A DNA stretch of 64,000 nt from an uncultured Halomonas sp. (GCF_946887195.1 NZ_CAMPKE010000002.1:1-64000); one strand, 5' to 3'. Shown: positions 9,453-17,978, numbered from the stretch's first letter. The notes: generated by a model from the sequence alone, not told the origin. Translations and numbers: made by a program.

Positions 9453-9474
9453 GCTGTACATGATGCTGTACATA
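9453..9474 (-). promoter_or_regulatory. YefM-YoeB operator with two TGTACA cores
   Basis: Two TGTACA hexamers lie at 9455-9460 and 9467-9472, 12 bp centre to centre, just upstream of the antitoxin start. Paired palindromes with TGTACA cores are the known operator of E. coli yefM-yoeB, so this is very probably the autoregulatory site. Confidence 0.8.
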
Positions 9475-9616
9475 CTAATCTCACATGACGCTAGGCGCCA
9501 TCACCAACCGCCCATCATCTTTGCTTCGGCTACCCATTGTTTAACCACTAACGCGCTGGCGGTATCATGACGACCCCAGTCATCGCCGTGCCATCCCATT
9601 ATTGATTCGTGAGCTG

Positions 9617-9647
9617 TTGGCGATCGCTGTTTTGTTATGTTATAACA
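9617..9647 (+). promoter_or_regulatory. Promoter with overlapping Zur box
   Basis: A -35 element TTGGCG (9617-9622) and a -10 TTATAA (9640-9645) are spaced by 17 bp. The -10 lies inside TGTTATGTTATAACA (9633-9647), which matches the gammaproteobacterial/Pseudomonas Zur-box pattern TGTTATAnTATAACA except at one core base. Zinc-loaded Zur bound here would block RNA polymerase, so the downstream zinc operon should be on only in zinc shortage. Confidence 0.8.
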
Positions 9648-9676
9648 TCTTTAGTCAAGCCCGAGGTAGATCATCA

Positions 9677-9823
9677 ATGGCGCATAAACATCATCACCGG
9701 CCCGACGGGCCTTGCCATTTCTCGCTGATGTCATTATCGGCGCGCAAGCGCCTGTTGATGGCCCTTATGCCATTGGGTCTGTTATGGCTGGCGGTGGCCT
9801 GGGCCACGGGAGCGTGGGGCTGA
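9677..9823 (+). CDS. Small His-rich single-pass membrane protein, first gene of the zinc operon
   Basis: I do not recognise a named family. The 48-residue protein begins MAHKHHHRPDGPCHF, with five His and one Cys within 14 residues, followed by a basic stretch (ARKRLL) and one hydrophobic segment (about residues 27-45, LLMALMPLGLLWLAVAWATG). GAGGTAG precedes the ATG at normal spacing. Its stop TGA overlaps the znuC ATG (TGATG), so translation is probably coupled. Being the first gene after the Zur box, it may be a zinc-sensing or zinc-handling accessory of the importer. That role is inference. Confidence 0.7.
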   Translation: MAHKHHHRPDGPCHFSLMSLSARKRLLMALMPLGLLWLAVAWATGAWG

Positions 9824-10551
9824 TGTCGCGCCTACGGCTCGATGGCCTGCAACTGGCCCAGGGCGGGCGCACCGTGCTCGAGCATCTCGAGGGCAGCTTT
9901 CGCGATGGCGCAATCACCGCGCTGATCGGCGCCAACGGGGCCGGCAAGAGCACGCTGATCCAGGCGATCATGGGCATCTTGCCGCCGATCGCCGGGCGCA
10001 TTCATTGCGATGTGCCCAAGGAGCGGCGCGCCTGGTTGCCTCAGCAACTAGCGCTGGACCTGACCTTTCCGATGAGCGTGGAAGAGTTGGTGATGACCGG
10101 CACCTGGCCGAGCCACGGGGCGCTGAAGGATTATTGCGGCCCGCACTATCTGCAGGCGCGCGAGATCATGCGGCGCCTGGGCATTTCGCACCTGGCGCAC
10201 CGCCCGCTGGGTGAGCTTTCCGGCGGTCAGCGCCAGCGCGCATTGCTGGGTCGCACGCTGATGCAGGGCGCCGAGCTGTTGTTGCTCGACGAGCCGTTCG
10301 CCAATGTCGATGCCGATACCGTCAATGTGCTGACCGAGGTGCTGCGCGAGATGGCCGACCGGGGCACCACCATCATCGTGGTGCTGCACGATGTGGAACA
10401 GTTGGCGCGCCTGGCGGATTGCGTACTGCTGTTGACCGGCGGTCATGGCCGCTGGTCGACGCCGCAGGCGATTCTGGAGCGCCACGGCATGACCGGCCAC
10501 GCGTCACAGGCACCGCTGTTGCCGCTGGGCTTTCCGGGGGCGGCGTCATGA
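9823..10551 (+). CDS. znuC: ZnuC, zinc ABC transporter ATPase
   Basis: ZnuC powers high-affinity zinc import through ZnuB. The 242-residue protein (start MSRLRLDGLQLAQGGR) shows Walker A GANGAGKSTL, the Q-loop region WLPQQLALD, the signature LSGGQRQR, Walker B LLLLDEPFANVD and the switch His in VVLHDVEQ. The start at 9823 is used because it overlaps the upstream stop. A longer in-frame extension to 9712 would run through the small upstream gene. Its stop overlaps znuB by 4 bp. Confidence 0.93.
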   Translation: MSRLRLDGLQLAQGGRTVLEHLEGSFRDGAITALIGANGAGKSTLIQAIMGILPPIAGRIHCDVPKERRAWLPQQLALDLTFPMSVEELVMTGTWPSHGALKDYCGPHYLQAREIMRRLGISHLAHRPLGELSGGQRQRALLGRTLMQGAELLLLDEPFANVDADTVNVLTEVLREMADRGTTIIVVLHDVEQLARLADCVLLLTGGHGRWSTPQAILERHGMTGHASQAPLLPLGFPGAAS

Positions 10552-11444
10552 TCGAGTCGCTGAATGCACTGCTGCTCGCGCCGCTGACCGATTACGGCTT
10601 CATGCGCCGCGCGATGATCGCCGGGCTGGCGCTGTCGCTGGCTGCCCCGCCGCTGGGGGTGTTCTTGATGCTGCGCGGCATGAGCCTGATCGGCGACGCC
10701 ATGGCTCACGCAATTCTACCCGGCGTGGCGTTGGGCTTTCTTCTCGCCGGCTTCTCGTTGCCGGCGATGAGTTTGGGCGGCGTGCTCTCGGGGCTGATCG
10801 TCGCCGGATTGGCCGGCGGCGTGTCACAAATGACCGGCCACCGCGAGGACTCGGCGATGGCCAGTTTCTATCTGATCTCGCTGGCGGCGGGGGTCATGCT
10901 GGTGTCGCTGGGCGGTAGCAGCGTCGATCTGACCCACGTACTGTTCGGCTCGATTCTCGCCGTGACCTCCACCGCGCTGCTGCTGATCGCCGCCGTGTGC
11001 AGCGTCACCGTATTGCTGCTGGCGCTGATGTTTCGCGCGCTGGTGGTCGAGTGCCTCGATCCGCTGTTCCTGCGCGGTCAGGGCGTGCGCCACGGGCTGA
11101 TTCATGGGTTGTTCCTGGGGCTGGTGGTGCTCAACCTGACCGCCGGATTTCAGACGCTCGGCACGCTGATGGCGGTCGGCCTGATGATGCTGCCGGCGAC
11201 CACCGCGCGCTTCTGGTCGAAACGCCTGGAAGGGTTGATCGGCCTGGCGGTGATCATCGCCATGCTCGCCAGCACCGGCGGGCTGCTGCTGTCGTATCAC
11301 CTCAGCCTGCCCTCGGGGCCCAGCATCATCTTGCTGGCCGGCATCGCGTATTTGTTCTCGGCGTTGTGCGGTCGCTATCACAGCCTGCTGGTGCACTTGC
11401 GCCGCCGGGCGACACCGCTCGAAAAACCCCAACCCTCGGCCTAG
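10548..11444 (+). CDS. znuB: ZnuB, zinc ABC transporter permease
   Basis: ZnuB is the inner-membrane channel subunit of the zinc importer. The 298-residue protein is almost entirely hydrophobic, with about eight membrane segments, and belongs to the ABC-3 family (MSLIGDAMAHAILPGVALGF near residues 43-62 is a family hallmark). The ATG at 10548 overlaps the znuC stop (ATGA). An in-frame extension to 10419 falls inside znuC and is rejected. A 12-bp gap separates it from znuA. Confidence 0.93.
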   Translation: MIESLNALLLAPLTDYGFMRRAMIAGLALSLAAPPLGVFLMLRGMSLIGDAMAHAILPGVALGFLLAGFSLPAMSLGGVLSGLIVAGLAGGVSQMTGHREDSAMASFYLISLAAGVMLVSLGGSSVDLTHVLFGSILAVTSTALLLIAAVCSVTVLLLALMFRALVVECLDPLFLRGQGVRHGLIHGLFLGLVVLNLTAGFQTLGTLMAVGLMMLPATTARFWSKRLEGLIGLAVIIAMLASTGGLLLSYHLSLPSGPSIILLAGIAYLFSALCGRYHSLLVHLRRRATPLEKPQPSA

Positions 11445-11456
11445 AAGGAAACCACC

Positions 11457-12500
11457 ATGCGGCAACCCCTTGCGCTCGGCTTGATGCTCGCTTTCGCGAC
11501 ACCCATCGCCCATGCCGACCAACCGCTACAGGTCGTCACCAGTTTCAGCGTTCTCGCCGATATGGTCGAGCAGGTCGGCGGCGAGCGGGTCGAAGTGACC
11601 TCATTGGTCGGCGCCGACAGCGATACGCATGTGTTTACGCCCAGCCCCAGCGATGCCATGCGCCTGGCCGAAGCCGATCTGGTGGTATTCAACGGCCTGC
11701 AATTCGAAGGCTGGATGCAGCGCCTGCTGGATGCCAGCGAATATGCCGGCACGCTGGTCGTCGCCAGCGACGGTGTCGAGACACTGGCCGGCGATGCCCA
11801 CGACCACGGCCATCTCGAACATGCCGATGAACATCATGGCGACGAACATGCCAACCATGCTGACGAGCATCACGACGAGCCAGCCGGCCACGACGAGCAT
11901 GGCAGCGTCGACCCGCATGCCTGGCTGGACGTGGCGCGCGGCCAGCAGTACGTCGCCAATATCCGCGATGGGCTGATCGAGGCGGACCCGGCCAATAGCG
12001 AAGCCTATCGTCAGAACGCCACGGCCTATCTCGCCGAACTCGAGGCGCTGGACGCGGAGATGCATGAGCTGATCGGATCGATTCCCGAAGCGCGGCGCGT
12101 GGTGGTCACCGGCCACGATGCCTTCGGCTATTTTGCCGATGCCTACGATGTGCGTTTTCTGTCACCGGTCGGCCTCAACACCGCCGCCGCGCCATCGGCG
12201 GCCGACATGGGTCGGCTGGTCGACGTGATTCGCGACAACAACGTGCAGGCGCTGTTTCACGAGAACATCACCAGCCCGGCGCTGATTCGCCAGCTCGCCG
12301 AAGAGGCCGGCCTGCCCATCGCCGGCACGCTCTATTCCGGCGCACTGGCGAGCGAGGGCGAAGCCAGCACCTACGCCGGCATGATGCGCCACAACGCCAC
12401 GCTGATGCACGACGGCCTCGCGCACGGTGCCGATAGCGAGGTGCCGGCCGGTGAGAATCACGCGCATGATCACGACCACGCACACGATCACGCCCACTGA
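11457..12500 (+). CDS. znuA: ZnuA, periplasmic zinc-binding protein
   Basis: ZnuA captures Zn2+ in the periplasm and delivers it to ZnuB. The 347-residue precursor has a signal peptide (about residues 1-20, cleaved after AHA). It then shows the cluster A-I fold with metal ligands in DSDTHVFTPSP, DPHAWLD and VVTGHDAFGYF. Between residues about 112 and 150 is the charged His-rich loop (HDHGHLEHADEHH...) that distinguishes zinc- from manganese-type members. The extreme C-terminus is a second His-rich tail (HAHDHDHAHDHAH). AGAAGGAA precedes the start. Confidence 0.93.
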   Translation: MRQPLALGLMLAFATPIAHADQPLQVVTSFSVLADMVEQVGGERVEVTSLVGADSDTHVFTPSPSDAMRLAEADLVVFNGLQFEGWMQRLLDASEYAGTLVVASDGVETLAGDAHDHGHLEHADEHHGDEHANHADEHHDEPAGHDEHGSVDPHAWLDVARGQQYVANIRDGLIEADPANSEAYRQNATAYLAELEALDAEMHELIGSIPEARRVVVTGHDAFGYFADAYDVRFLSPVGLNTAAAPSAADMGRLVDVIRDNNVQALFHENITSPALIRQLAEEAGLPIAGTLYSGALASEGEASTYAGMMRHNATLMHDGLAHGADSEVPAGENHAHDHDHAHDHAH

Positions 12501-12525
12501 TTTAGTCGCTTCGACGTCCTCGCTA

Positions 12526-12556
12526 AGCCACTGCCTCAACGGGCAGTGGCTTTTTT
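12526..12556 (+). terminator. Rho-independent terminator after znuA
   Basis: AGCCACTGCC (12526-12535) pairs perfectly with GGCAGTGGCT (12542-12551) around a 6-nt loop and is followed by a run of T. It closes the zinc operon. Confidence 0.9.
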
Positions 12557-12596
12557 GGCTAGGATGAGGTCTCCAGGCCGCCAAGGGTTAATTAGC

Positions 12597-13262
12597 ATGC
12601 TGCAACTGACCGACGTCACCAAGACGTACCCCACGCCGCAGGGCGCGCTGCACGTTCTCGATGGCGTCGATCTGCATCTGGGCGCCGGTGAAAGCCTGGC
12701 GCTGATGGGCGAGTCGGGCAGCGGCAAGTCGACGCTGCTGCACTTGGCCGCCGGGCTCGATTTGCCCGATCGCGGCGAGATTCACCTCGGCGGCGAGCGG
12801 TTATCGGCGCTGGCGGAGCCACGGCGCGCGGCGCTGCGCCGTGAGCAGTTGGGGCTGGTGTTCCAGCAGTTTCATCTGGTGCCGAGTCTTTCGGTGGCGG
12901 ATAACCTTACCCTGCAGGCACGCCTGGCCGAGCGCGAGGACAGTCTCTGGACGCAGCACCTGCTGGCGCGCCTGGGCTTGGCCGGGCTCAACGACCGTTA
13001 TCCCGAACAGCTCTCCGGTGGTCAGCAGCAGCGCCTGGCGATCGGCCGGGCGCTGGCCGCAAGGCCACGCTTGCTGCTGGCCGACGAGCCCACCGGCAAT
13101 CTCGACGAAACCGCCGCCGATCAGGTGCTGGAACTGCTGACCTCGCTGGTTGGCGAGAGCGGCTGCGCGCTGTTGATGGTCACACATAGCGCACGGGTGG
13201 CCGCGCCCATGGACCGCTGCCTGCGCCTGCATCATGGCCGGCTGGCCGAGCCCGAAAATTGA
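12597..13262 (+). CDS. LolD/MacB-type ABC transporter ATPase
   Basis: The 221-residue ATPase has Walker A GESGSGKST, the signature LSGGQQQR, Walker B LLLADEPTGNLD and the switch His in VTHSARV. The DEPTGNLD form marks the LolD/MacB/FtsE class that works with FtsX-like permeases. It starts 40 bp after the zinc terminator. It overlaps the permease gene at its stop (TTGA) and the two must work together. With the AttH-like protein that follows, the trio resembles the Agrobacterium AttE-AttFG-AttH arrangement. The substrate is unknown. A longer in-frame start at 12546 overlaps the terminator and is rejected. Confidence 0.85.
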   Translation: MLQLTDVTKTYPTPQGALHVLDGVDLHLGAGESLALMGESGSGKSTLLHLAAGLDLPDRGEIHLGGERLSALAEPRRAALRREQLGLVFQQFHLVPSLSVADNLTLQARLAEREDSLWTQHLLARLGLAGLNDRYPEQLSGGQQQRLAIGRALAARPRLLLADEPTGNLDETAADQVLELLTSLVGESGCALLMVTHSARVAAPMDRCLRLHHGRLAEPEN

Positions 13263-15733
13263 CGCTGCGCATCACGCTGGCGACGCTGCTGTCGCATTAC
13301 CGGCGCCACCCCGGCCAACTCGCCATGTTGATCGTCGGCCTGTGGGTGGCCAGCGCGCTGTGGAGCGGCGTACAGGCGATCAATGCCTCGGCGCGCAATA
13401 GCTACGCCCGCGCCGAAGCGTTGTTCAGCACCGATCTCGATAGCATCACCCGTCGCGATGGCCAACCGCTGGGCCTCGCTGACTACCTGACGCTGCGCCG
13501 CGCCGGGCTGCCGGTGTCGCCGCTGATCGAAGGCGAACTCACGCTGGCTTCGGGTGCCGACTTCACGCTGATCGGCATCGACCCGCTGACCCTACCCGCC
13601 GAAACGGCGCTGGCACACACCGAAAGCAGCGCCGAATCGCTACGCGATTGGCTGTTGCCGCCGCACCGGGTGCGCGCAGCACCCGAAACCGCCGAGAGGC
13701 TGGATGACGCGATCCGGCTACCGCCGCTCGAGATCGACCCGGCCCTGCCGCCAGGCACGCTGGTCACCGATATCGGCGTGGCGCAGCGCCTGCTTAACCT
13801 CGATGGCAGCCTGACCCGACTGGCGATTGCCTCCGATCAACCAGCTTCTCTACCAGCGGAGTTCGTGCGCACACCCACCGCCATGCTGGCCTCGCCCGGC
13901 GAGCTCACCGAGAGCTTCCATCTCAATCTCACCGCCATGGGTCTGCTGGCGCTGGTGGTCGGGTTGTTCATCGTGCATGCCGCGCTGGGTCTGGCGCTGG
14001 AGCAACGCCTTGGCCTGTTGCGCACGCTGCGCGCATTGGGTGTGCCGGCGCGTACGTTGATCGCGGCATTGGCGCTGGAGTTGCTGGCGATTGGCCTGAT
14101 TGGCGCAGCGTTGGGCATCGCCAGCGGCGTGCTGCTGGCCCAGGCGCTGCTGCCCGATGTCGCGGCCAGCCTCGCCGAACTCTACGACAGTCACGTCAGC
14201 GCCCGGCTGACACTGCCCTGGCATTACTGGCTTGGCGGTTTGGCGATCACCCTGGGCGGGCTGTTCAGCGCCGGTGCCGGCATGCTGTGGCGCGCCGCTC
14301 GGCTGAATGTGTTGGCACTCGGTCAGGCACAGGCCTGGCGTCGCCAATGGCTGCGTCAGCTTGTCAGGCAAGCCTGGGCCGGCGCTGCGCTGTTGCTAAT
14401 CGCGGCGCTGCTGTGGGGGTATTTGAGTGGCCAACCCAGCGAGCACGACCTGGCGCTGAGCTTCGCGATGGTCGCCGCGCTGCTGCTCGGTGCCGCGCTG
14501 TGGCTGCCGCCGCTATTGGCCGCTGCCGCGCGGCTCGTCGCACGCCGCCTGCGCGGGCGGGCGCTTGCGCAGTGGGCGCTGGCCGATCTGCAAATGCAGT
14601 TGCCGCGCCTGCAATTGCCGATGATGGCGCTGCTGCTGGCGCTGGCGACCAATCTGGGCGTGGGCAGCATGGTCGGCGGTTTTCGCCTGACCTTTCTCGA
14701 CTGGCTCGATCAGCGCCTGCTGGCGGATCTCTACGTTAGCCCGCCCACCGAACAATTCGAGGACGTACGCGATTGGCTGATCGAACGCCCCGAAGTGGCG
14801 ACTTTGCTACCGGCTCGCAGCATCGATGCCACCTTGATGAACGAGGAAAACGGCGAGCCGGTCGGCCTGTTCGGTATCGCCCCGGAACCGATATTGCGCC
14901 GGCACTGGCCGCTACTCGCCACCGCCCATGGCCGCGAGGCCGCCTGGCAAGCGCTGAATGAGGGTGCGGTATTCATCAACGAGCAATTGGCGCGGCGCCA
15001 TACGCTTTCGCCGGGCGACACGCTGCGCTTGCGTACGCCTCGCGGCTCGAAGCGCCTGACCATCGCCGCGATCTACCCCGACTACGGTAATCCCCGCGGC
15101 GAGATCACCCTGCCGGTCACGCGCCTGGTGGCCGAGTTCGACGCCCCGCCCGGCACGCTGGGGGTGGTACTGGCAAACCGTGACGCTTCCCGCGATGCGG
15201 CATTGGCTCAATTGCGCGATGATCTTCGCGATAGCCTGCGGAAACGCTTCGGGCTGGCCGGTTCGGCATTGATCGATCAACAGGCCTTGAAGCGCAGCGC
15301 TACCGAGGTGTTCGAGCGCACCTTCGCGATCACCCAGGCGCTCAACGTGCTGACCCTCGGCGTGGCCGGGCTGGCGCTGCTGACGACGCTGCTGGCCCAG
15401 GCCGGGGTTCGGCGCGCGCAACTGGCGCCGCTCTGGGCGCTGGGCGTCACGCGCTCGCGGCTGGTCGCGCTGCAACTCGGCCAATTGCTGGCCGCAGCAG
15501 CGGGCACGGCGCTGCTGGCGGTTCCGCTGGGCCTGCTACTGGCCTGGGCTCTGGTCGCGGTGATCAACGTCGCCGCCTTCGGCTGGCGCTTACCGCTCTA
15601 TGTATTTCCGGGGCAGATCGCCGTCACCTTCATTCTGGCGCTGACCGTCGCGGCGCTGGCCGCGCTGTTGCCGGCTTGGCGTTTGTGGCGCGTACCGCCG
15701 CGCCAGCTGTTACAGGAGTTCGCCGCCTCATGA
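13259..15733 (+). CDS. Large FtsX-like ABC permease
   Basis: The 824-residue permease has an N-terminal membrane helix (about 20-40), a periplasmic domain, then a group of three to four helices (about 220-370). A further helix pair follows near 380-430, then a second extracytoplasmic domain and a C-terminal FtsX block (about 690-815, with LPAWRLWRVPPRQLLQ at the end). The double FtsX layout is typical of AttF/AttG-type and lipoprotein-export permeases. It starts with TTG overlapping the ATPase stop and ends in an ATGA overlap with the lipocalin-like gene, so the three are one translational unit. Confidence 0.85.
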   Translation: MTLRITLATLLSHYRRHPGQLAMLIVGLWVASALWSGVQAINASARNSYARAEALFSTDLDSITRRDGQPLGLADYLTLRRAGLPVSPLIEGELTLASGADFTLIGIDPLTLPAETALAHTESSAESLRDWLLPPHRVRAAPETAERLDDAIRLPPLEIDPALPPGTLVTDIGVAQRLLNLDGSLTRLAIASDQPASLPAEFVRTPTAMLASPGELTESFHLNLTAMGLLALVVGLFIVHAALGLALEQRLGLLRTLRALGVPARTLIAALALELLAIGLIGAALGIASGVLLAQALLPDVAASLAELYDSHVSARLTLPWHYWLGGLAITLGGLFSAGAGMLWRAARLNVLALGQAQAWRRQWLRQLVRQAWAGAALLLIAALLWGYLSGQPSEHDLALSFAMVAALLLGAALWLPPLLAAAARLVARRLRGRALAQWALADLQMQLPRLQLPMMALLLALATNLGVGSMVGGFRLTFLDWLDQRLLADLYVSPPTEQFEDVRDWLIERPEVATLLPARSIDATLMNEENGEPVGLFGIAPEPILRRHWPLLATAHGREAAWQALNEGAVFINEQLARRHTLSPGDTLRLRTPRGSKRLTIAAIYPDYGNPRGEITLPVTRLVAEFDAPPGTLGVVLANRDASRDAALAQLRDDLRDSLRKRFGLAGSALIDQQALKRSATEVFERTFAITQALNVLTLGVAGLALLTTLLAQAGVRRAQLAPLWALGVTRSRLVALQLGQLLAAAAGTALLAVPLGLLLAWALVAVINVAAFGWRLPLYVFPGQIAVTFILALTVAALAALLPAWRLWRVPPRQLLQEFAAS

Positions 15734-16857
15734 AGCGCTCGATTTGGGTCGGCTGTGTCATTGTGCTGGTTGCCATGATAGCGGTCGTACTTGGCTGGCA
15801 ATTACGGTCATACGACGAGGCACCGGACAGCGGCTATGCCGGCTTGGGTGAAAGCGCCGGGGGTTTTGCCGAAGCCGGACCGGATGTCGAACTCCAATTC
15901 CCTATAGATCATGGCCCGCATCCCGACTACCGCATCGAGTGGTGGTATCTGACCGCCAACCTCGAGGCCGAGAATGGCCGCCCCTTCGGTGTGCAGTGGA
16001 CGCTGTTTCGCCAGGCGCTGGCGCCACCGAATACGCTCGCCGTAAGAGATAGCCGCTGGTCCAGCCGCCAGCTATGGATGGCTCATGCCGCCGTGTCGAC
16101 GCCCGACGAGCATTACTTCGCCGAGCGCTTCGCACGCGGCGGCATCGAGCAGGCCGGCGTCAGCGTTACGCCGTTCGTCGCCTGGATCGATGGCTGGTCG
16201 CTGATGGCACCGCCGCCCGCCGCGGGGCTCGATCGCCTGGAAGTCAACGCCGCGGGAGAGGATTTCGGCTACCGCTTGCAGCTTACCGCCGAGGGGCCAT
16301 TGGTGCGCCATGGCAATGACGGCTTCAGCCAGAAATCGGCCGATGGTCAGGGCTCGATGTATTACAGCCAACCGTTCTATCGCGTCACCGGTACGCTGCG
16401 TGTCGAGGGCAAGTCGATCGACGTCGCGGGCCGCGCCTGGCTGGATCGCGAATGGAGCAGCCAGTTGCTGGGGCCGCACCAGAGCGGCTGGGACTGGTTT
16501 TCGCTGCATTTCGCGAATGGCGCCAAGCTGATGGCCTTTCGTCTGCGCGGCGGTGCGGAGAGTGGCGGCAATTATCTGTCGGGAAGCTGGATCTCGCCGG
16601 ATGGTGAGGTCACGCCGCTGGGCAGTAATGAGGGCGGGGACGAGCTACGCCTGACGCCGCTTGAAACAAGCCAGGTCGCCGGGCGGCAATTGCCAACCCT
16701 GTGGCGGGTCGAGGTGCCGGGGCGAGGGCTCGATGTCGAGGTGCGCGTCCGCCACCCGAATCAATGGATGGGCACATCGTTCGCTTATTGGGAGGGCATG
16801 GTCGCGGCCGAAGGCAGCCACAGCGGCGTGGGTTATTTGGAGATGACGGGGTATTGA
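15730..16857 (+). CDS. CrtC/AttH lipocalin-like protein (carotenoid 1,2-hydratase family)
   Basis: The 375-residue protein begins with an uncleaved or cleaved signal helix (about residues 4-24). It then shows the family landmarks: DHGPHPDYRIEWWYLTANL near residue 60, GVQWTLFRQAL, and in the C-terminal half GRAWLDREWSS followed by GWDWFSLHF. These define the CrtC/Lipocalin_9 double beta-barrel seen in AttH proteins and in carotenoid hydratases. No carotenoid gene is nearby, while its start overlaps the permease stop, so a role as extracytoplasmic partner of the ABC transporter is more likely than hydration. The substrate is unknown. Confidence 0.8.
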   Translation: MKRSIWVGCVIVLVAMIAVVLGWQLRSYDEAPDSGYAGLGESAGGFAEAGPDVELQFPIDHGPHPDYRIEWWYLTANLEAENGRPFGVQWTLFRQALAPPNTLAVRDSRWSSRQLWMAHAAVSTPDEHYFAERFARGGIEQAGVSVTPFVAWIDGWSLMAPPPAAGLDRLEVNAAGEDFGYRLQLTAEGPLVRHGNDGFSQKSADGQGSMYYSQPFYRVTGTLRVEGKSIDVAGRAWLDREWSSQLLGPHQSGWDWFSLHFANGAKLMAFRLRGGAESGGNYLSGSWISPDGEVTPLGSNEGGDELRLTPLETSQVAGRQLPTLWRVEVPGRGLDVEVRVRHPNQWMGTSFAYWEGMVAAEGSHSGVGYLEMTGY

Positions 16858-16949
16858 AGCTGGCGCAAGTCAGCCCTTTTGACTAGAAAAACCATGCTCA
16901 CTCGGTAACTCAGGTTAACTCGTACGCCACGCGATTCCTGAGATGATGC

Positions 16950-17090
16950 TGGCGAGCAAGGACGAGCTCAGACAAGGAAGACGAGTCAAGGATGGCTCAA
17001 GCGCCAAGGATGCACGAGCAGGATGCTCGTGAAAGCCGTAAGGAAACGTGCTAGGGAGAAGTCCGGTCGCGATGGCCGGTCTCTTCTCTT
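16950..17090 (+). ncRNA. Probable CsrA-sequestering small RNA (CsrB/RsmZ type)
   Basis: Seven GGA triplets (16960, 16976, 16990, 17008, 17021, 17042, 17055), mostly in AAGGA or CAGGAT context, crowd into about 100 nt of otherwise non-coding DNA. Several sit in hairpin loops. CACGAGC/GCTCGTG (17013-17031) presents AGGAT, GAGTC/GGCTC (16983-16998) presents AAGGAT, and GAGC/GCTC (16954-16969) presents AAGGA. A strong GC hairpin follows (GAGAAG-CCGG at 17056-17066 pairing with CCGG-CTTCTC at 17076-17088) and then TT, acting as terminator. This is the architecture of RNAs that titrate CsrA/RsmA. Neither a clear promoter nor a GacA box was seen. Confidence 0.6.
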
Positions 17091-17140
17091 ATAAGGGCTC
17101 TCTTGTAAGCAATCTTGTTAAAAAACCCGAGCGCAGCGTC

Positions 17141-17863
17141 TTACTTCAGAATATCTTCACTTAAGTGCAGATAACTCGGGTCGAATTCGGCAAAATCCCT
17201 CAGCCGCTCCCAATCGATGATAGTCAGGCGTTTTCCGGCCAGGGTGATCATGCCCTCTTTGCGAAGCTTTTGCAGAACCCGATTGGTGTGAACGACCGAG
17301 ATGCCCAGGGCATCGGCCAGTTCCGCCTGGACCAGCGGAAAATCGCTATGGTTGTCGTGGGCGAGACCGGCGGCACGATAGCGAACCTGCATTTCGCAGA
17401 ACAGATGGGCGAGCCGCTTTTCGGCGGATCGCCCATTGTTATTGGCGAACCACTCACGCAATGTCGACTCCTCGATGAGTGCCGTCCAGAAAAAAGCGCG
17501 TGCGAGTTTGGTACTGCTTTCGAAGATCTGATTGGCCGTTTCACGCGGAATGAGCGCGATCGTGACGGGCGTCAAGGTGCCGATCGAGTGGTCCATATGA
17601 TCGAGCAGCGCGATATGCACATCGCACAGATCGCCGGGAATCAGATAGCCCAGGATGATGCGCTGACCCTGCTCGAGATATTTATACCGACACGCCCACC
17701 CTTCGACGATCAAATGCACATAATCGGGCTTCTCGTTTTCCCGGATGATGTCCTGGTGTGCGTCGAACTTCTCTACCCGGACGATGGCATCTCTTAGTAT
17801 CCGTTTATCGTCATCGGACAGTGTCAAGAAGTGGCTAAGCCGACGTACCAGAGCCTCGATCAA
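17141..17863 (-). CDS. CRP/FNR-family transcriptional regulator
   Basis: The 240-residue protein has an N-terminal cyclic-nucleotide-type beta barrel (about 25-120, with YVHLIVEGWACRYK and LGYLIPGDLCDVHI), a dimerisation helix, and a C-terminal winged helix (about 155-225, LVQAELADALGISVVHTNRVLQKLRKEG). It lacks the N-terminal Cys cluster of FNR, so an FeS oxygen sensor is unlikely. The signal is unknown. It stands alone on the minus strand, next to the putative small RNA on one side and the DUF1264 gene on the other. Confidence 0.88.
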   Translation of the reverse strand: MIEALVRRLSHFLTLSDDDKRILRDAIVRVEKFDAHQDIIRENEKPDYVHLIVEGWACRYKYLEQGQRIILGYLIPGDLCDVHIALLDHMDHSIGTLTPVTIALIPRETANQIFESSTKLARAFFWTALIEESTLREWFANNNGRSAEKRLAHLFCEMQVRYRAAGLAHDNHSDFPLVQAELADALGISVVHTNRVLQKLRKEGMITLAGKRLTIIDWERLRDFAEFDPSYLHLSEDILK

Positions 17864-17978
17864 AGAAGTCTCCTCGCGATATTCCGATGGAAGAGCGCGG
17901 CCGTAACGCCTGCACCGACCGGTTCAAGCTAGCTTAGCGTGTTTTTTCCATCAACTTCGAATAGGACACTCGTCTACT

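Noticed and set aside
10824..11522. Long minus-strand frame opposite znuB rich in Gln, His and Arg
   Set aside because: The composition is that of an antisense shadow of a hydrophobic protein, and no ribosome site or homologue was recognised.
16858..17100. Group II intron or simple terminator for the AttH-like gene
   Set aside because: No intron domain V or reverse transcriptase is present, and a plain terminator does not explain seven GGA loop motifs.
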